NCBI RefSeq assembly: GCF_000192865.1
Contig: NC_015276.1
Coordinates: 1,302,001-1,366,000 of the forward strand
Origin: Marinomonas mediterranea MMB-1
GTDB taxonomy: Bacteria > Pseudomonadota > Gammaproteobacteria > Pseudomonadales > Marinomonadaceae
DNA: 64,000 nucleotides
Direction: 5' to 3'
Position 1 is the first letter of the stretch. Every line of letters begins with the position of its first letter. Under the pieces are notes generated by a model. The model searched no databases, was not told where the DNA came from, and saw only the letters and a program-made list of their open reading frames with translations. Below are positions 35,989 through 44,652 of the stretch, in pieces. The translations under genes were made by a program, and so were the position numbers.

Positions 35989-37707
35989 GTGGAGTTATTA
36001 TCCGGTGGTGAGATGATCGCCCGCTTCCTTAAAGATGAGGGAGTTGAAAATATTTATGGCTATCCAGGTGGTGCCGCACTTCATATTTACGATGCGCTGC
36101 ACCGTCAATCTGATGTGAAGCATGTCCTAGTGCGTCATGAACAAGCGGCCACGCACATGGCAGACGGTTATGCGCGTGCAACCGGTAAGCCAGGTGTCGT
36201 ACTCGTCACGTCCGGACCTGGTGCAACCAATACAGTCACGGGCATTGCAACTGCTTACATGGATTCTATTCCGATGGTTGTTATTTGTGGTCAGGTAATG
36301 AGTTACTTGATCGGCGAAGATGCATTTCAAGAAACGGATATGGTTGGTGTGTCACGTCCAATTGTTAAGCACAGCTTTAGTGTAAAGCACCCATCCGAAA
36401 TCCCAGAGATTCTGAAAAAAGCATTTTACATTGCGAGTTCTGGTCGTCCTGGCCCTGTGGTTGTCGATATACCCAAAGATATGACAATGCCGAACGAAAA
36501 GTTCGAATACCATTATCCTGACTCTGTCTCTTTGCGGTCATACACTCCACCAACAAAAGGCCACAGTGGACAAATAAAAAAAGCAGTAGAGCTGTTGTTG
36601 TCTGCAAAGCGTCCAGTAATTTACGCGGGTGGCGGCGTCATTATGGGAGGAGGGTCAGATCAACTCATTTCTTTGGCGAAACACCTAGGGTACCCTGTAA
36701 CAAATACCCTAATGGGATTGGGGTGCTACCCTGCGACTGACAAACAGTTTGTGGGTATGCTGGGAATGCACGGTAGCTATGAAGCAAATATGGTGATGCA
36801 TCATTCTGATTTGATTCTTGCGGTTGGCGCGCGTTTTGATGATCGTGTAACGAATGATCCTGACAAATTTTGCCCAGGCGCGAAAATTGTCCATATTGAT
36901 ATTGATCCAGCGTCTATTTCTAAAACAATTCGCGCTGATGTGCCAATTGTGGGTCCAGTACGACAAGTCCTTGAAGAAATGCGTGAGTTGATCGATGCAG
37001 CTCCAGCTCGCTCCAACGACGAGTCTATGGCGACTTGGTGGAAACAAATCGAAGAGTGGCGTCTTGTTCATGGTGGACGTTATGATACCGCTGGTGACAA
37101 AATTAAACCTCAAGCTGCGGTTGAAGCGTGTTGGAGAGCGACAAAAGGTGATGCTTTCGTTGCGTCTGATGTCGGTCAGCATCAAATGTTTGCCGCTCAG
37201 TATTATAAGTTTGATAAGCCTAATCGCTGGGTGAACTCTGGTGGTCTTGGCACCATGGGGTTTGGTTTGCCTGCTGCGATGGGTGTGAAGATGAACTTCC
37301 CCGATGAAACAGTTGTTTGTGTGACGGGTGAAGGCAGTATCCAAATGAATATTCAGGAGCTGTCGACGTGTTTGCAGTATGGATTACCTGTAAAAATTCT
37401 ATGCCTGAATAATGGTTACTTAGGCATGGTTCGCCAGTGGCAAGATATGAACTATGAAGGTCGTCATTCGAATTCGTACATGGATTCTTTGCCAGACTTC
37501 AAAACGTTAATGGATGCATATCGTCACAAATACGTTGAAATACGTACTAAAGATGAGTTGGACTCTAAGATGGAAGAGGCATTTGCCATGGAGGATCAAC
37601 TTGTTTTCATTAACTGTTTTGTGGATCCAGAAGAGCACGTTTACCCAATGCAGGTACCTCGTGGCTCTATGCGTGATATGTTCTTGAGTAAAACGGAGCG
37701 AACCTAA
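35989..37707 (+). CDS. ilvI: Acetolactate synthase large subunit
   Basis: 572 residues from GTG 35989, which has GAGGG eight bases upstream and matches the usual N-terminus (MELLSGGEMIARFLKDEGV). The frame is open further upstream, but that part is not conserved in character. ThDP enzyme motifs: YGYPGGAALHIYDAL with the catalytic Glu in HEQAATHMADGYAR, and the ThDP-binding GEGSIQMNIQELST and NNGYLGMVRQWQ. It condenses pyruvate for valine and leucine, or pyruvate plus 2-oxobutyrate for isoleucine. ilvH begins one base after the stop. Confidence 0.96.
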   Translation: MELLSGGEMIARFLKDEGVENIYGYPGGAALHIYDALHRQSDVKHVLVRHEQAATHMADGYARATGKPGVVLVTSGPGATNTVTGIATAYMDSIPMVVICGQVMSYLIGEDAFQETDMVGVSRPIVKHSFSVKHPSEIPEILKKAFYIASSGRPGPVVVDIPKDMTMPNEKFEYHYPDSVSLRSYTPPTKGHSGQIKKAVELLLSAKRPVIYAGGGVIMGGGSDQLISLAKHLGYPVTNTLMGLGCYPATDKQFVGMLGMHGSYEANMVMHHSDLILAVGARFDDRVTNDPDKFCPGAKIVHIDIDPASISKTIRADVPIVGPVRQVLEEMRELIDAAPARSNDESMATWWKQIEEWRLVHGGRYDTAGDKIKPQAAVEACWRATKGDAFVASDVGQHQMFAAQYYKFDKPNRWVNSGGLGTMGFGLPAAMGVKMNFPDETVVCVTGEGSIQMNIQELSTCLQYGLPVKILCLNNGYLGMVRQWQDMNYEGRHSNSYMDSLPDFKTLMDAYRHKYVEIRTKDELDSKMEEAFAMEDQLVFINCFVDPEEHVYPMQVPRGSMRDMFLSKTERT

Positions 37708-37708
37708 T

Positions 37709-38200
37709 ATGCGACACATAATCTCAGTATTGTTGGAGAACGAGCCGGGTGCCTTGTCGCGTGTGGTTGGACTATTCTCTCAACGTAACTTTAACATTGA
37801 ATCTTTGAACGTAGCGGCGACAGATGATCCAACTTTGTCTCGTGTCACATTAACGACGTTTGGCTCTGATCAAGTGGTCGAGCAAATCACGAAGCAATTA
37901 AACAAGCTGATTGACGTCGTAAAGTTAGTGGACTTGACCGAAGGATTGCATATAGAGCGTGAGCTAATGCTTGTTAAAGTACGTGCAACAGGAGCGCAAC
38001 GCGCCGAAGTGAAACGAACGGTTGATATTTTCCGTGGCAGTATCGTAGACATGACGCCATCTATCTATACCATTCAGGTAGCTGGTGAGTCTGATAAGCT
38101 AGACGGATTTCTTCAAGCATTAGGTGGAACGCACCTTCTCGAAGTCGTTAGAACGGGTGTTTCTGGCGTTGCTCGCGGAGAAAAAACGTTGTCGATATAG
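37709..38200 (+). CDS. ilvH: Acetolactate synthase small subunit
   Basis: 163 residues. The N-terminal ACT domain (MRHIISVLLENEPGALSRVV, FNIESLNVAATDD) binds valine for feedback inhibition, and the C-terminal domain contacts IlvI. Almost overlaps ilvI and ends at a strong terminator. Confidence 0.96.
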   Translation: MRHIISVLLENEPGALSRVVGLFSQRNFNIESLNVAATDDPTLSRVTLTTFGSDQVVEQITKQLNKLIDVVKLVDLTEGLHIERELMLVKVRATGAQRAEVKRTVDIFRGSIVDMTPSIYTIQVAGESDKLDGFLQALGGTHLLEVVRTGVSGVARGEKTLSI

Positions 38201-38218
38201 ACAGCAGGCAGACGAATA

Positions 38219-38247
38219 AAAAGCCGAGCATTTGCTCGGCTTTTTTG
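38219..38247 (+). terminator. Rho-independent terminator of ilvIH
   Basis: Arms AAGCCGAGCA and TGCTCGGCTT, two-base loop, then T-run. Confidence 0.92.
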
Positions 38248-38320
38248 TGTGGTTTTATCATGTAACTTATTCAAAATGACGTAAGCTTAAGGAAGTACAA
38301 GGGATTAACGGAGTGAATTT

Positions 38321-38998
38321 ATGCATGTTGTGTTATTAATAGCGTTTGTCTTGTTGGTATTTTTTGGCCCGGCCCTTTGGGTTAAACTGATTCTGAAAAA
38401 ATATCGTGAGCCGCGACCTGATCTTTCGGGAACTGGCGGTGAATTGGCGGAGCATTTAATAAGTCGCTTTCGGCTCGAAGGTGTTGCTGTTGAGGAGGGG
38501 GTTGAGGGGAAAGACCAGTTCGATGTATTGGCTAAAAAAATAAGGTTGAGTCCTTATGTCTATGGAGAAAAATCACTAACCGCCGTTGCTGTTGCAGCTC
38601 ATGAGATTGGACACGCGATAGCTCATACAAAAAATGATCCTGTTTCTCACTTAAGTACTCGTTATTTACCTTTGGCAATAGTGCTTCAGCGCATCACTAT
38701 GCTGATACTTTTGCTTTGGCCTATTTTTAGTTTGGCTTTACAAATTCCGTATGCGCCTCAGTTCCATTTTGGGGTCGTCATTCTATTGGGTCTATTAACT
38801 GTCTTTGTTCAGGTTGCGATTTTGCCCGAGGAATGGGATGCGAGTTTTAACAAAGCGCTTCCTATTTTACGAGAAGGACGCTATGTTGACGAAAATGATT
38901 TAACAAAAATAAAGCGGATATTGTTTGCATGCGCTTTAACTTACGTCGCCGCAGCGCTTAAAAACATTTTGCTTTTTTGGAAATTTCCTAGACGTTAA
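38321..38998 (+). CDS. YugP-type membrane zinc metallopeptidase
   Basis: 225 residues, GGAG upstream of ATG 38321. One N-terminal membrane helix, then a domain with the zinc motif HEIGHA (VAAHEIGHAIAHTKND) at about residue 93. Two or three further hydrophobic segments follow (about 120-170), then EEWDASFNKALP with the probable third zinc ligand Glu/Asp. The family is widespread but its substrates are unknown. Downstream is a roughly 460-base non-coding region with a repeat. Confidence 0.85.
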   Translation: MHVVLLIAFVLLVFFGPALWVKLILKKYREPRPDLSGTGGELAEHLISRFRLEGVAVEEGVEGKDQFDVLAKKIRLSPYVYGEKSLTAVAVAAHEIGHAIAHTKNDPVSHLSTRYLPLAIVLQRITMLILLLWPIFSLALQIPYAPQFHFGVVILLGLLTVFVQVAILPEEWDASFNKALPILREGRYVDENDLTKIKRILFACALTYVAAALKNILLFWKFPRR

Positions 38999-39069
38999 TC
39001 ACCAAGCTTGTTTGCATTATATTAGCACTAACTTGTATTGGCACTAATTTATAGTGGCGCAGCATTACC

Positions 39070-39369
39070 TAGGGAAGGTATGAACAAGTCCACTGGCTTC
39101 AGCGTGTGAATAACTCTTCTTTATTCGAGGCAAGTGTCTCGAGGCAAGTGTCGCTGTCCAATATTGAGCATATTGGCAAGAAAGTTAACAAGAATTAAAG
39201 AGAGCGCGAATTTAACTTAACGTACGGCACGCCCTTTGGGTCTTTCAGAGAAACAGCCTATCTTCGTTAAGAGTGATTGAAAGGTATTAACATTCCTGCA
39301 CACTCTCGCCTTAATAGACTGTTTCTCTGATAAGACTGAAGCTCATAAGACTTAATTCGTACCTTCCCT
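39070..39369. repeat. Repeat element, copy A (300 bases, inverted ends)
   Basis: Begins TAGGGAAGGT (39070-39079) and ends ACCTTCCCT (39361-39369), which are inverted repeats. The right 138 bases (39232-39369) are nearly identical to copy B at 44338-44474, with six differences by eye. The shared part holds perfect 12-base arms TCAGAGAAACAG (39245-39256) and CTGTTTCTCTGA (39319-39330) that can fold into a hairpin. The left part shares only TAGG-AAGGT and AAGTCCAC with copy B and carries about 140 extra bases, including a tandem 14-base repeat (TCGAGGCAAGTGTC at 39125-39138 and 39139-39152). No transposase frame is inside. Confidence 0.8.
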
Positions 39370-39456
39370 GACTTTGGAACGTTATTAAAAACGTTTAAAA
39401 TAAATTGTTTAAAAAGTTTGTTTTAAAAGGTCCGCCTAAAAAGGAGACTTTAAGGG

Positions 39457-40467
39457 TCAAATCGTCATAACGATTCGCCCTGTAATGTCTCCTTTTTCCA
39501 TATCTGCGAAGATGTCATTAATGTCCTCGAGCTTTTTCTCGGTAATAATGGCTTTAACTTTTCCTCGGGCTGCGAACTCTAAACATTCCTCCAAGTCTTT
39601 TCGTGTACCTACAATAGAGCCAACAACACTGACTCCGTTTAGTACTGTGTCAAAAATAGGTAACGGCATGTCTTCTGGCGGAAGGCCGACCAATACACAT
39701 TTTCCGCCCCTTCGAACCACGTCATAGCTTTGTCTGAAGCCGGCTTTACTAACGGCTGTACAGACACTACCGTGTACCCCGCCCGTGAGTGCTTTTATAT
39801 CTTCGACCACGTTGTCTACCCTAAAGTCGACAAAGTGCTCTGCGCCTAAAGAGGATGAAAGTTCTTTTTTTGACTCGCCAGTATCAACGGCTACGACACG
39901 CAGTCCCATTGCGATGGCGTATTGAACAGCAAGATGCCCTAGTCCACCAATGCCGAAAATAGCGACCCAATTTCCAGGTTTTGCTTCTGATACTTTAAGG
40001 GCCTTATAGGTCGTTACTCCAGCGCAAAATAGAGGCGCAGCGTCGATGTAGCTGATGCTATCTGGAATCTTTACTACATATTCAGAATGAGCGGCGCAGT
40101 ATTCGGCATAGCCGCCATTGACTGAGTAGCCAGAATTTTGTTGAGACAAGCAGAGACTTTCTTTACCACTTAGGCAGTACTCGCAATGACCACACGCACT
40201 GTACAGCCAAGGGACTCCTACACGGTCTCCTGCTTTTAGATGCGACACAGCGTTTCCAACTTCGATAATCTCACCTGCGCCTTCATGACCTGGAATTAAA
40301 GGCATTGTTGGTTTTACTGGCCAATCACCGTGACAGGCATGTAGATCGGTATGGCATACGCCACAGGCATGGATTTTTACGAGTACTTGATGTGGTTCTA
40401 TCGCAGGTAGTGCAACCTCTTCAATGTTTAAAGTTGCTCCAAATGTATTCGCTACTGCTGCTTTCAT
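39457..40467 (-). CDS. adhP: Zinc-dependent alcohol dehydrogenase (AdhP type)
   Basis: 336 residues. Catalytic zinc ligands lie in CGVCHTDLHACHGDWP, PGHEGAGE and LFCAGVTTYKALK. The structural zinc cysteines are in SACGHCEYCLSGKESLC. NAD-binding GIGGLGHLAVQYA. It oxidises ethanol and other primary alcohols or reduces aldehydes with NAD(H). Transcribed alone, with the repeat element just downstream of its 3' end. Confidence 0.93.
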   Translation of the reverse strand: MKAAVANTFGATLNIEEVALPAIEPHQVLVKIHACGVCHTDLHACHGDWPVKPTMPLIPGHEGAGEIIEVGNAVSHLKAGDRVGVPWLYSACGHCEYCLSGKESLCLSQQNSGYSVNGGYAEYCAAHSEYVVKIPDSISYIDAAPLFCAGVTTYKALKVSEAKPGNWVAIFGIGGLGHLAVQYAIAMGLRVVAVDTGESKKELSSSLGAEHFVDFRVDNVVEDIKALTGGVHGSVCTAVSKAGFRQSYDVVRRGGKCVLVGLPPEDMPLPIFDTVLNGVSVVGSIVGTRKDLEECLEFAARGKVKAIITEKKLEDINDIFADMEKGDITGRIVMTI

Positions 40468-40772
40468 AACAAACTCCGTCTTCCATTATATTTTTATTTG
40501 ATAGTGCATCGCTAAAAGATAACTTCTAGCGATCAATTACAAACATAGAATGATTTAGGTGTCGCCGTTTGCCTGTGAGTCCACGGAGATAGCTCATCAG
40601 TCCATATTTAGAGCGAGGTTAAGGAAGGTAAGGATGTTAGAGAGAAGTTTGACGGTGAAGAATGGTGCATCAATATTCCCTAAGGGGTATCTCCGCGGAG
40701 GTATATCGTAACGTTGACGAATCTCGATATTCTGTTCCTGATAAAAATACCTTATAAATAAAGGATCACACT
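40468..40772. other. Divergent intergenic region of adhP and antiporter gene
   Basis: 305 bases with no convincing gene. AAGGA at about 40761 serves the rightward gene. No clear operator found. Confidence 0.4.
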
Positions 40773-42260
40773 ATGGAACAAGTCATTCGAGTTTTGTCGG
40801 GCTTTCGCCCGAAACGCTCTATTCTGCCATCGGCGTTAATCACGCTTGCTTGCTTTGCGTTGTTCTGGTTTTTGTCAGAACTGCACGGCGAAGGAGATGA
40901 ATGGGGAGCGGTCTCTCTGTTGCCTACAATATTTGTTTTGCTCGTCGCTTTGGTATCGCGAGCCCCTTTTGAGGCTCTTTTAACCGGTGTTGTCGCTGGT
41001 TTAATCATGCTTGATAACAGTAATGTCGTGACGCCTTTGGCCGATACTTTATCCGCTGTAATGGGAGACGGAACCATTGTTTGGGTCGTCTTGGTATGTG
41101 GCTTGATGGGCGGGTTGATTGTTTTGCTCGAGCGCAGTGGTTGCCTAGGAAGCTTCAGTGGTTGGCTGAAAGGCTGTATCAAGTCTCGTAAACAATCTTT
41201 ATTGACGACATTTTTGATTGGTTTGGTTGTCTTTATTGATGATTACCTAAATTGTCTAGCCGTGTCTTCTTCAGTAAAGCAGGTAACGGATAGCTATAAA
41301 GTGTCCCGTGAAAAGCTAGCCTACATTATTGACTCGACGGCTGCGCCAATGTGTATCCTCGTTCCAGTTTCAACTTGGGCTGTGTACTTTTCAGGCTTGT
41401 TGGAAGCAAATGACCTCGCAGCATCGGGCGAAGGCTTGAGTGTCTACATTTCTGCTATTCCTTATATGATTTACGGTTGGGTTGCCTTAGCGGTGGTGTT
41501 CTTAGTTGCATCCAATGTGATTGGTGACTTTGGGCCGATGAAAAAGGCTGAACAGCGCGCGTTAAATGGTCAACCTATTCCTGACGACTTCAACGGCAAT
41601 GAAATGGAAGCGAATTCACAAAGTGAAGCTGGCCGCAGTAGTTTTGTTGGCATGATGAACTTTATCGTACCTATGTTATTACTGATTTTCTCGACGATAT
41701 ATTACGACATCGATTTGTTGAGGGGCGTGATATTGACACTGGGCGTTACGATTGTTTTGTATTATGTACAAGGATTACTTTCGTTAGAGCAACAGTTTAA
41801 GGGCATGTTTGAAGGTTTTAAAGTCATGCTTTATCCGCTATCGACCGTCGTGGCGGGTTTCATGCTAAAAGAAGTAAACGATCAATTGGGGATGACTCAG
41901 TACGTTGTTGGCGCTGTAGCGCCTTATATGACGGCTGAACTTCTGCCTGCTTTTGTTTTCCTAGTAATGGCGTTAGTGGTATTTGGAACCGCGTCTAGCT
42001 GGGGCTCATTTATCATCGCCATCCCGATTGTTGTGCCTATTGCGTTAAATGTTGATGCAAATATGCCTCTTGTTATTGGTGCTTTGTTGTCTGCTTCATC
42101 GTTTGGAAGTCACGCTTGTTTCTTTAGTGATTCGACGGTGCTGGCGGCACAGGGTGCCGGGTGTTCGCCTATGTCACACGCTTTGACTCAGGCGCCATAC
42201 GCTTTATTAGGTGCGGTCATCAGTTTTGCTGCCTTTGTCATGTTAGGTTATATGATATAA
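40773..42260 (+). CDS. NhaC-family Na+/H+ antiporter
   Basis: 495 residues with about eleven to twelve hydrophobic segments. The motifs VVFIDDYLNCLAVSSSVKQVTD, DSTAAPMCILVPVSTWAVYF (in part) and SSFGSHACFFSDSTVLAA are typical of the NhaC-like antiporter clade. It should exchange Na+ (or another solute) against protons at the inner membrane. Substrate cannot be fixed from sequence; some NhaC relatives swap organic acids. Ends at a terminator. Confidence 0.85.
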   Translation: MEQVIRVLSGFRPKRSILPSALITLACFALFWFLSELHGEGDEWGAVSLLPTIFVLLVALVSRAPFEALLTGVVAGLIMLDNSNVVTPLADTLSAVMGDGTIVWVVLVCGLMGGLIVLLERSGCLGSFSGWLKGCIKSRKQSLLTTFLIGLVVFIDDYLNCLAVSSSVKQVTDSYKVSREKLAYIIDSTAAPMCILVPVSTWAVYFSGLLEANDLAASGEGLSVYISAIPYMIYGWVALAVVFLVASNVIGDFGPMKKAEQRALNGQPIPDDFNGNEMEANSQSEAGRSSFVGMMNFIVPMLLLIFSTIYYDIDLLRGVILTLGVTIVLYYVQGLLSLEQQFKGMFEGFKVMLYPLSTVVAGFMLKEVNDQLGMTQYVVGAVAPYMTAELLPAFVFLVMALVVFGTASSWGSFIIAIPIVVPIALNVDANMPLVIGALLSASSFGSHACFFSDSTVLAAQGAGCSPMSHALTQAPYALLGAVISFAAFVMLGYMI

Positions 42261-42282
42261 AGATATTTTGAGCAAAATTTAT

Positions 42283-42328
42283 AAAAAAGCCGCAATAAAG
42301 GGGGGCCTTTGTTGCGGCTTTTTTGTTG
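42283..42328 (+). terminator. Rho-independent terminator of antiporter gene
   Basis: Arms AAAAAAGCCGCAA and TTGCGGCTTTTTT with a 16-base loop that itself holds an AAAGG/CCTTT inner pairing, then T-run. Confidence 0.88.
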
Positions 42329-42604
42329 TCAGATTCAAAATTTAGAGTGTGCGAAAGTGTGACGTTGCCAGTTTGTTATGTGCAGAGACTTCGAGTTGAT
42401 AAGTTACGTTGCTCTTGTAATCAATAAGTACCTTGAATTGAAAGAAGTTTATCAGAGAGCTGATGCTCTGCATTAAAAACACGTAAGTATTTAAAAAATA
42501 CATTTAGTTTTTTTCATCAATATGACGCTGATGCAGGGCATAGTATTTTTCTAAAAAAGTGATTATCTTCGCAAAAATATGTGGCATTTTGTGAGGGTGA
42601 TGAC

Positions 42605-42913
42605 ATGACGGTCAGTTTGCAAGTTCTCTATCCTGTGGTTGATGGCGTTGACTTTGATTTTGAATATTACTTTTCGCATCATATGCCACTGGTTGCCGAA
42701 TATATGGGGGAATTCATCGAAATGACATTGGTGACAAAAGGATTGGCAAGTGGGCCTGAAACACCTTCTCCATATTATGCGATTGCGTCTATGACATTTG
42801 CAGATAAAACAAGCTTGGACAGTGCGATGCGGGTTGCCGACCCCGTCATTGAAGACATTGCGAATTTCTACAATGCTGAGCCGGAAATGATGGTCGGTGA
42901 AGTATGCATTTAG
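42605..42913 (+). CDS. EthD-like small protein
   Basis: 102 residues from ATG 42605, with GAGGGTGA seven bases upstream. The dimeric alpha-beta barrel EthD pattern is visible: LQVLYPVVDGVDFDFEYYFS, then HHMPLVAEYM and YYAIASMTFADKTSLDSAM. EthD was named for ether degradation, but members have varied or unknown roles. It stands alone, with no monooxygenase near. Function inferred only at family level. Confidence 0.78.
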   Translation: MTVSLQVLYPVVDGVDFDFEYYFSHHMPLVAEYMGEFIEMTLVTKGLASGPETPSPYYAIASMTFADKTSLDSAMRVADPVIEDIANFYNAEPEMMVGEVCI

Positions 42914-43229
42914 AACCTCATCATTAGATTCCTTTCACGTGTTAGGTTGTCAGACTCTTTACAGTGAATTTTTCATGCGCTTTGTTTAGGCCTGTGCTTT
43001 GCTGTTATCGAGCAGGCTCTTCATTTTCTTCGTAAGTATTCCCTAGTCTTGCCATTTATTGTGTTTTTTCTCTTTTCTTCTCTTTGTATGCGAGAGCGAG
43101 AAATCGTGATGCTTTGCAGAGGTTTAGCTAGTGCTTACGGTTCTGGGTTTTCTGTTTCGTTAATGTTGTTCGTCATTTAGGCACTGAATAAAAAGTAGAC
43201 GTTGAATAAAAAGGTGTAAATTAAAAATT
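42914..43229. other. Non-coding stretch before the kdgF promoter
   Basis: AT-rich, no supported gene or clear repeat. Confidence 0.4.
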
Positions 43230-43277
43230 AAAACATCGTTTCAAAAACTTGGTTGATGCTCTATATTTGTGTAATAT
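43230..43277 (+). promoter_or_regulatory. KdgR-like operator and promoter of kdgF
   Basis: AAAACATCGTTTC (43230-43242) nearly matches the palindromic GAAAC-N3-GTTTC core known for KdgR sites. It is followed by -35 TTGGTT (43249-43254) and -10 TAATAT (43272-43277) at 17-base spacing. Confidence 0.6.
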
Positions 43278-43324
43278 GGTTTAGGTGTAGTCGCTCGAAA
43301 CAAATTAATAGAGGCAGCCCCTGT

Positions 43325-43648
43325 ATGTTTATTCAAAGTAATGATGTTCCGCTAGAAGATCTTGGTGATGGTGTATCCCGTAAAATCATGGCCTATAGCG
43401 AAAACATTATGACGGTGGAGGTGCATTTTGAAGAGGGTGCTGTAGGCCCTATGCATAAGCATCCTCACGAACAATTGACGTATGTTTTATCTGGTGAGTT
43501 CGAGTTTACCATCGGCGATGAAACGCGCTTAGTGAAAGCTGGCGATACGTTGTACAAAGAACCCAATATTATGCATGGTTGTGTTTGTAAGAAGCCTGGT
43601 GTGTTATTGGATAATTTCACCCCTATGCGTAAAGACTTCCTTGAATAA
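43325..43648 (+). CDS. kdgF: KdgF-like cupin, unsaturated uronate processing
   Basis: 107 residues from ATG 43325; upstream in-frame ATG sequence is not protein-like. The single cupin barrel has the metal motif (MHKHPHEQLTYVLSGEFEF, then KEPNIMHGC) and the family pattern EDLGDGVSRKIMAYSENIM and LLDNFTPMRKDFL, close to KdgF. KdgF linearises 4,5-unsaturated galacturonate and guluronate from pectin and alginate. The gene pairs with an RpiB-type isomerase 25 bases downstream, and a KdgR-like site lies upstream. No lyase is in the window, so monosaccharides probably come from elsewhere (inference). Confidence 0.82.
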   Translation: MFIQSNDVPLEDLGDGVSRKIMAYSENIMTVEVHFEEGAVGPMHKHPHEQLTYVLSGEFEFTIGDETRLVKAGDTLYKEPNIMHGCVCKKPGVLLDNFTPMRKDFLE

Positions 43649-43673
43649 AAAGAATAGTAAACTGGAGAAAGTT

Positions 43674-44312
43674 ATGAAAATTGCACTGATGATGGAGAAC
43701 AGTCAGGCGGGTAAGAATGCTATTGTGCTAGAGCAGTTAAATAGCGTTGCAGATTCCCTTAATCACGATGTGTTTAATGTTGGAATGAGTGATGAGAATG
43801 ATCACCACCTTACCTATATTCATTTAGGGATTATGGCAAGTTTACTGCTTAATTCGAAGGCGGTAGATTTTGTCGTTTCGGGCTGTGGGACAGGTCAGGG
43901 TGCAATGATGTCTCTAAACCTACATCCTGGCGTTATTTGTGGTTATTGTCTTGAGCCATCGGATGCATTTTTATTCAATCAAATTAACAATGGTAATGCA
44001 TTGGCGCTTGCTTTTGCTAAAGGCTTTGGTTGGGGGGCGGAACTTAATGTTCGCTATATTTTTGAGAAGGCTTTCACTGGTGAGCGTGGCGCGGGCTATC
44101 CCTTAGAGCGTAAAGAACCACAAGTTCGTAACGCAGGAATTCTGAATGAGGTAAAGGCGGCTGTGTTAAAAGACGATTACCTTAATACACTGAAAGCAAT
44201 AGATCAGGAACTTGTTAAAACGGCTATCGCTGGTGAGCGTTTTCAGCAATGTTTCTTTGAGGGCTGCAAAGACGAGCAAATTGCGAATTACGTTCGTTCG
44301 TTCGTTGATTGA
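43674..44312 (+). CDS. RpiB/LacAB-type sugar isomerase, probable uronate isomerase
   Basis: 212 residues from ATG 43674 with GGAG eight bases upstream. The fold is RpiB-like: MKIALMMENSQAGKNA, SGCGTGQGAMMSLNLHPGV with the catalytic Cys region, and CLEPSDAFLFNQINNGNALA. Linked to kdgF, it most resembles the RpiB-type 4-deoxy-5-hexosulose-uronate isomerases (DhuI-like), which take the KdgF product toward 2,5-diketo-3-deoxygluconate. True ribose-5-phosphate isomerase B remains possible. The stop is two bases before repeat copy B, and the last codons lie in a GTTC run. Confidence 0.75.
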   Translation: MKIALMMENSQAGKNAIVLEQLNSVADSLNHDVFNVGMSDENDHHLTYIHLGIMASLLLNSKAVDFVVSGCGTGQGAMMSLNLHPGVICGYCLEPSDAFLFNQINNGNALALAFAKGFGWGAELNVRYIFEKAFTGERGAGYPLERKEPQVRNAGILNEVKAAVLKDDYLNTLKAIDQELVKTAIAGERFQQCFFEGCKDEQIANYVRSFVD

Positions 44313-44313
44313 T

Positions 44314-44475
44314 TAGGTAAGGTGCAAAAAGTCCACACCCTTTGGGTCTTTCAGAGAAACAGCCTATCTTCGTTAAGAGTGATTGAAAGGCATTAACATT
44401 CCTGCTCACTCTCGCCTTAATAAGCTGTTTCTCTGATAAGACTGAAGTTCATAAGACTTATTCGTACCTTCCCTA
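44314..44475. repeat. Repeat element, copy B (162 bases, inverted ends)
   Basis: Ends TAGGTAAGGT (44314-44323) and ACCTTCCCTA (44466-44475) are near-perfect inverted repeats. The inner 137 bases match copy A (39232-39369). Hairpin arms at 44351-44362 and 44425-44436. It starts directly after the isomerase stop codon and has no coding capacity. Confidence 0.8.
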
Positions 44476-44652
44476 GTATAGGTGGTGGCCTTTTTGCTAT
44501 TTCCTTTAAGCTATTTCTTTTTATGTATATCTTCATGTGATGCTTGACATAAACTGGAAAAACGTGAAATTTTCGTGTAAAACTGCGCGTATTATTAAAG
44601 GTTCAAAATGCCTTTGTTTTAAGATGGGAAGATCTTACTTTAAGGAATAATA

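Noticed and set aside
36709..37344. 211-codon open frame antisense to ilvI
   Set aside because: It mirrors a strongly conserved gene, its residue mix (His, Arg, Thr rich) is not protein-like, and it has no ribosome site.
40610..40640. Third copy of the repeat end (AAGGAAGGTAAGG)
   Set aside because: Only the short purine run resembles the TIR; the internal hairpin and the shared 138 bases are missing.
40766..41182. 138-codon minus-strand frame over the antiporter gene
   Set aside because: Shadow of the membrane protein gene; Thr/Pro/Lys rich with no motif.
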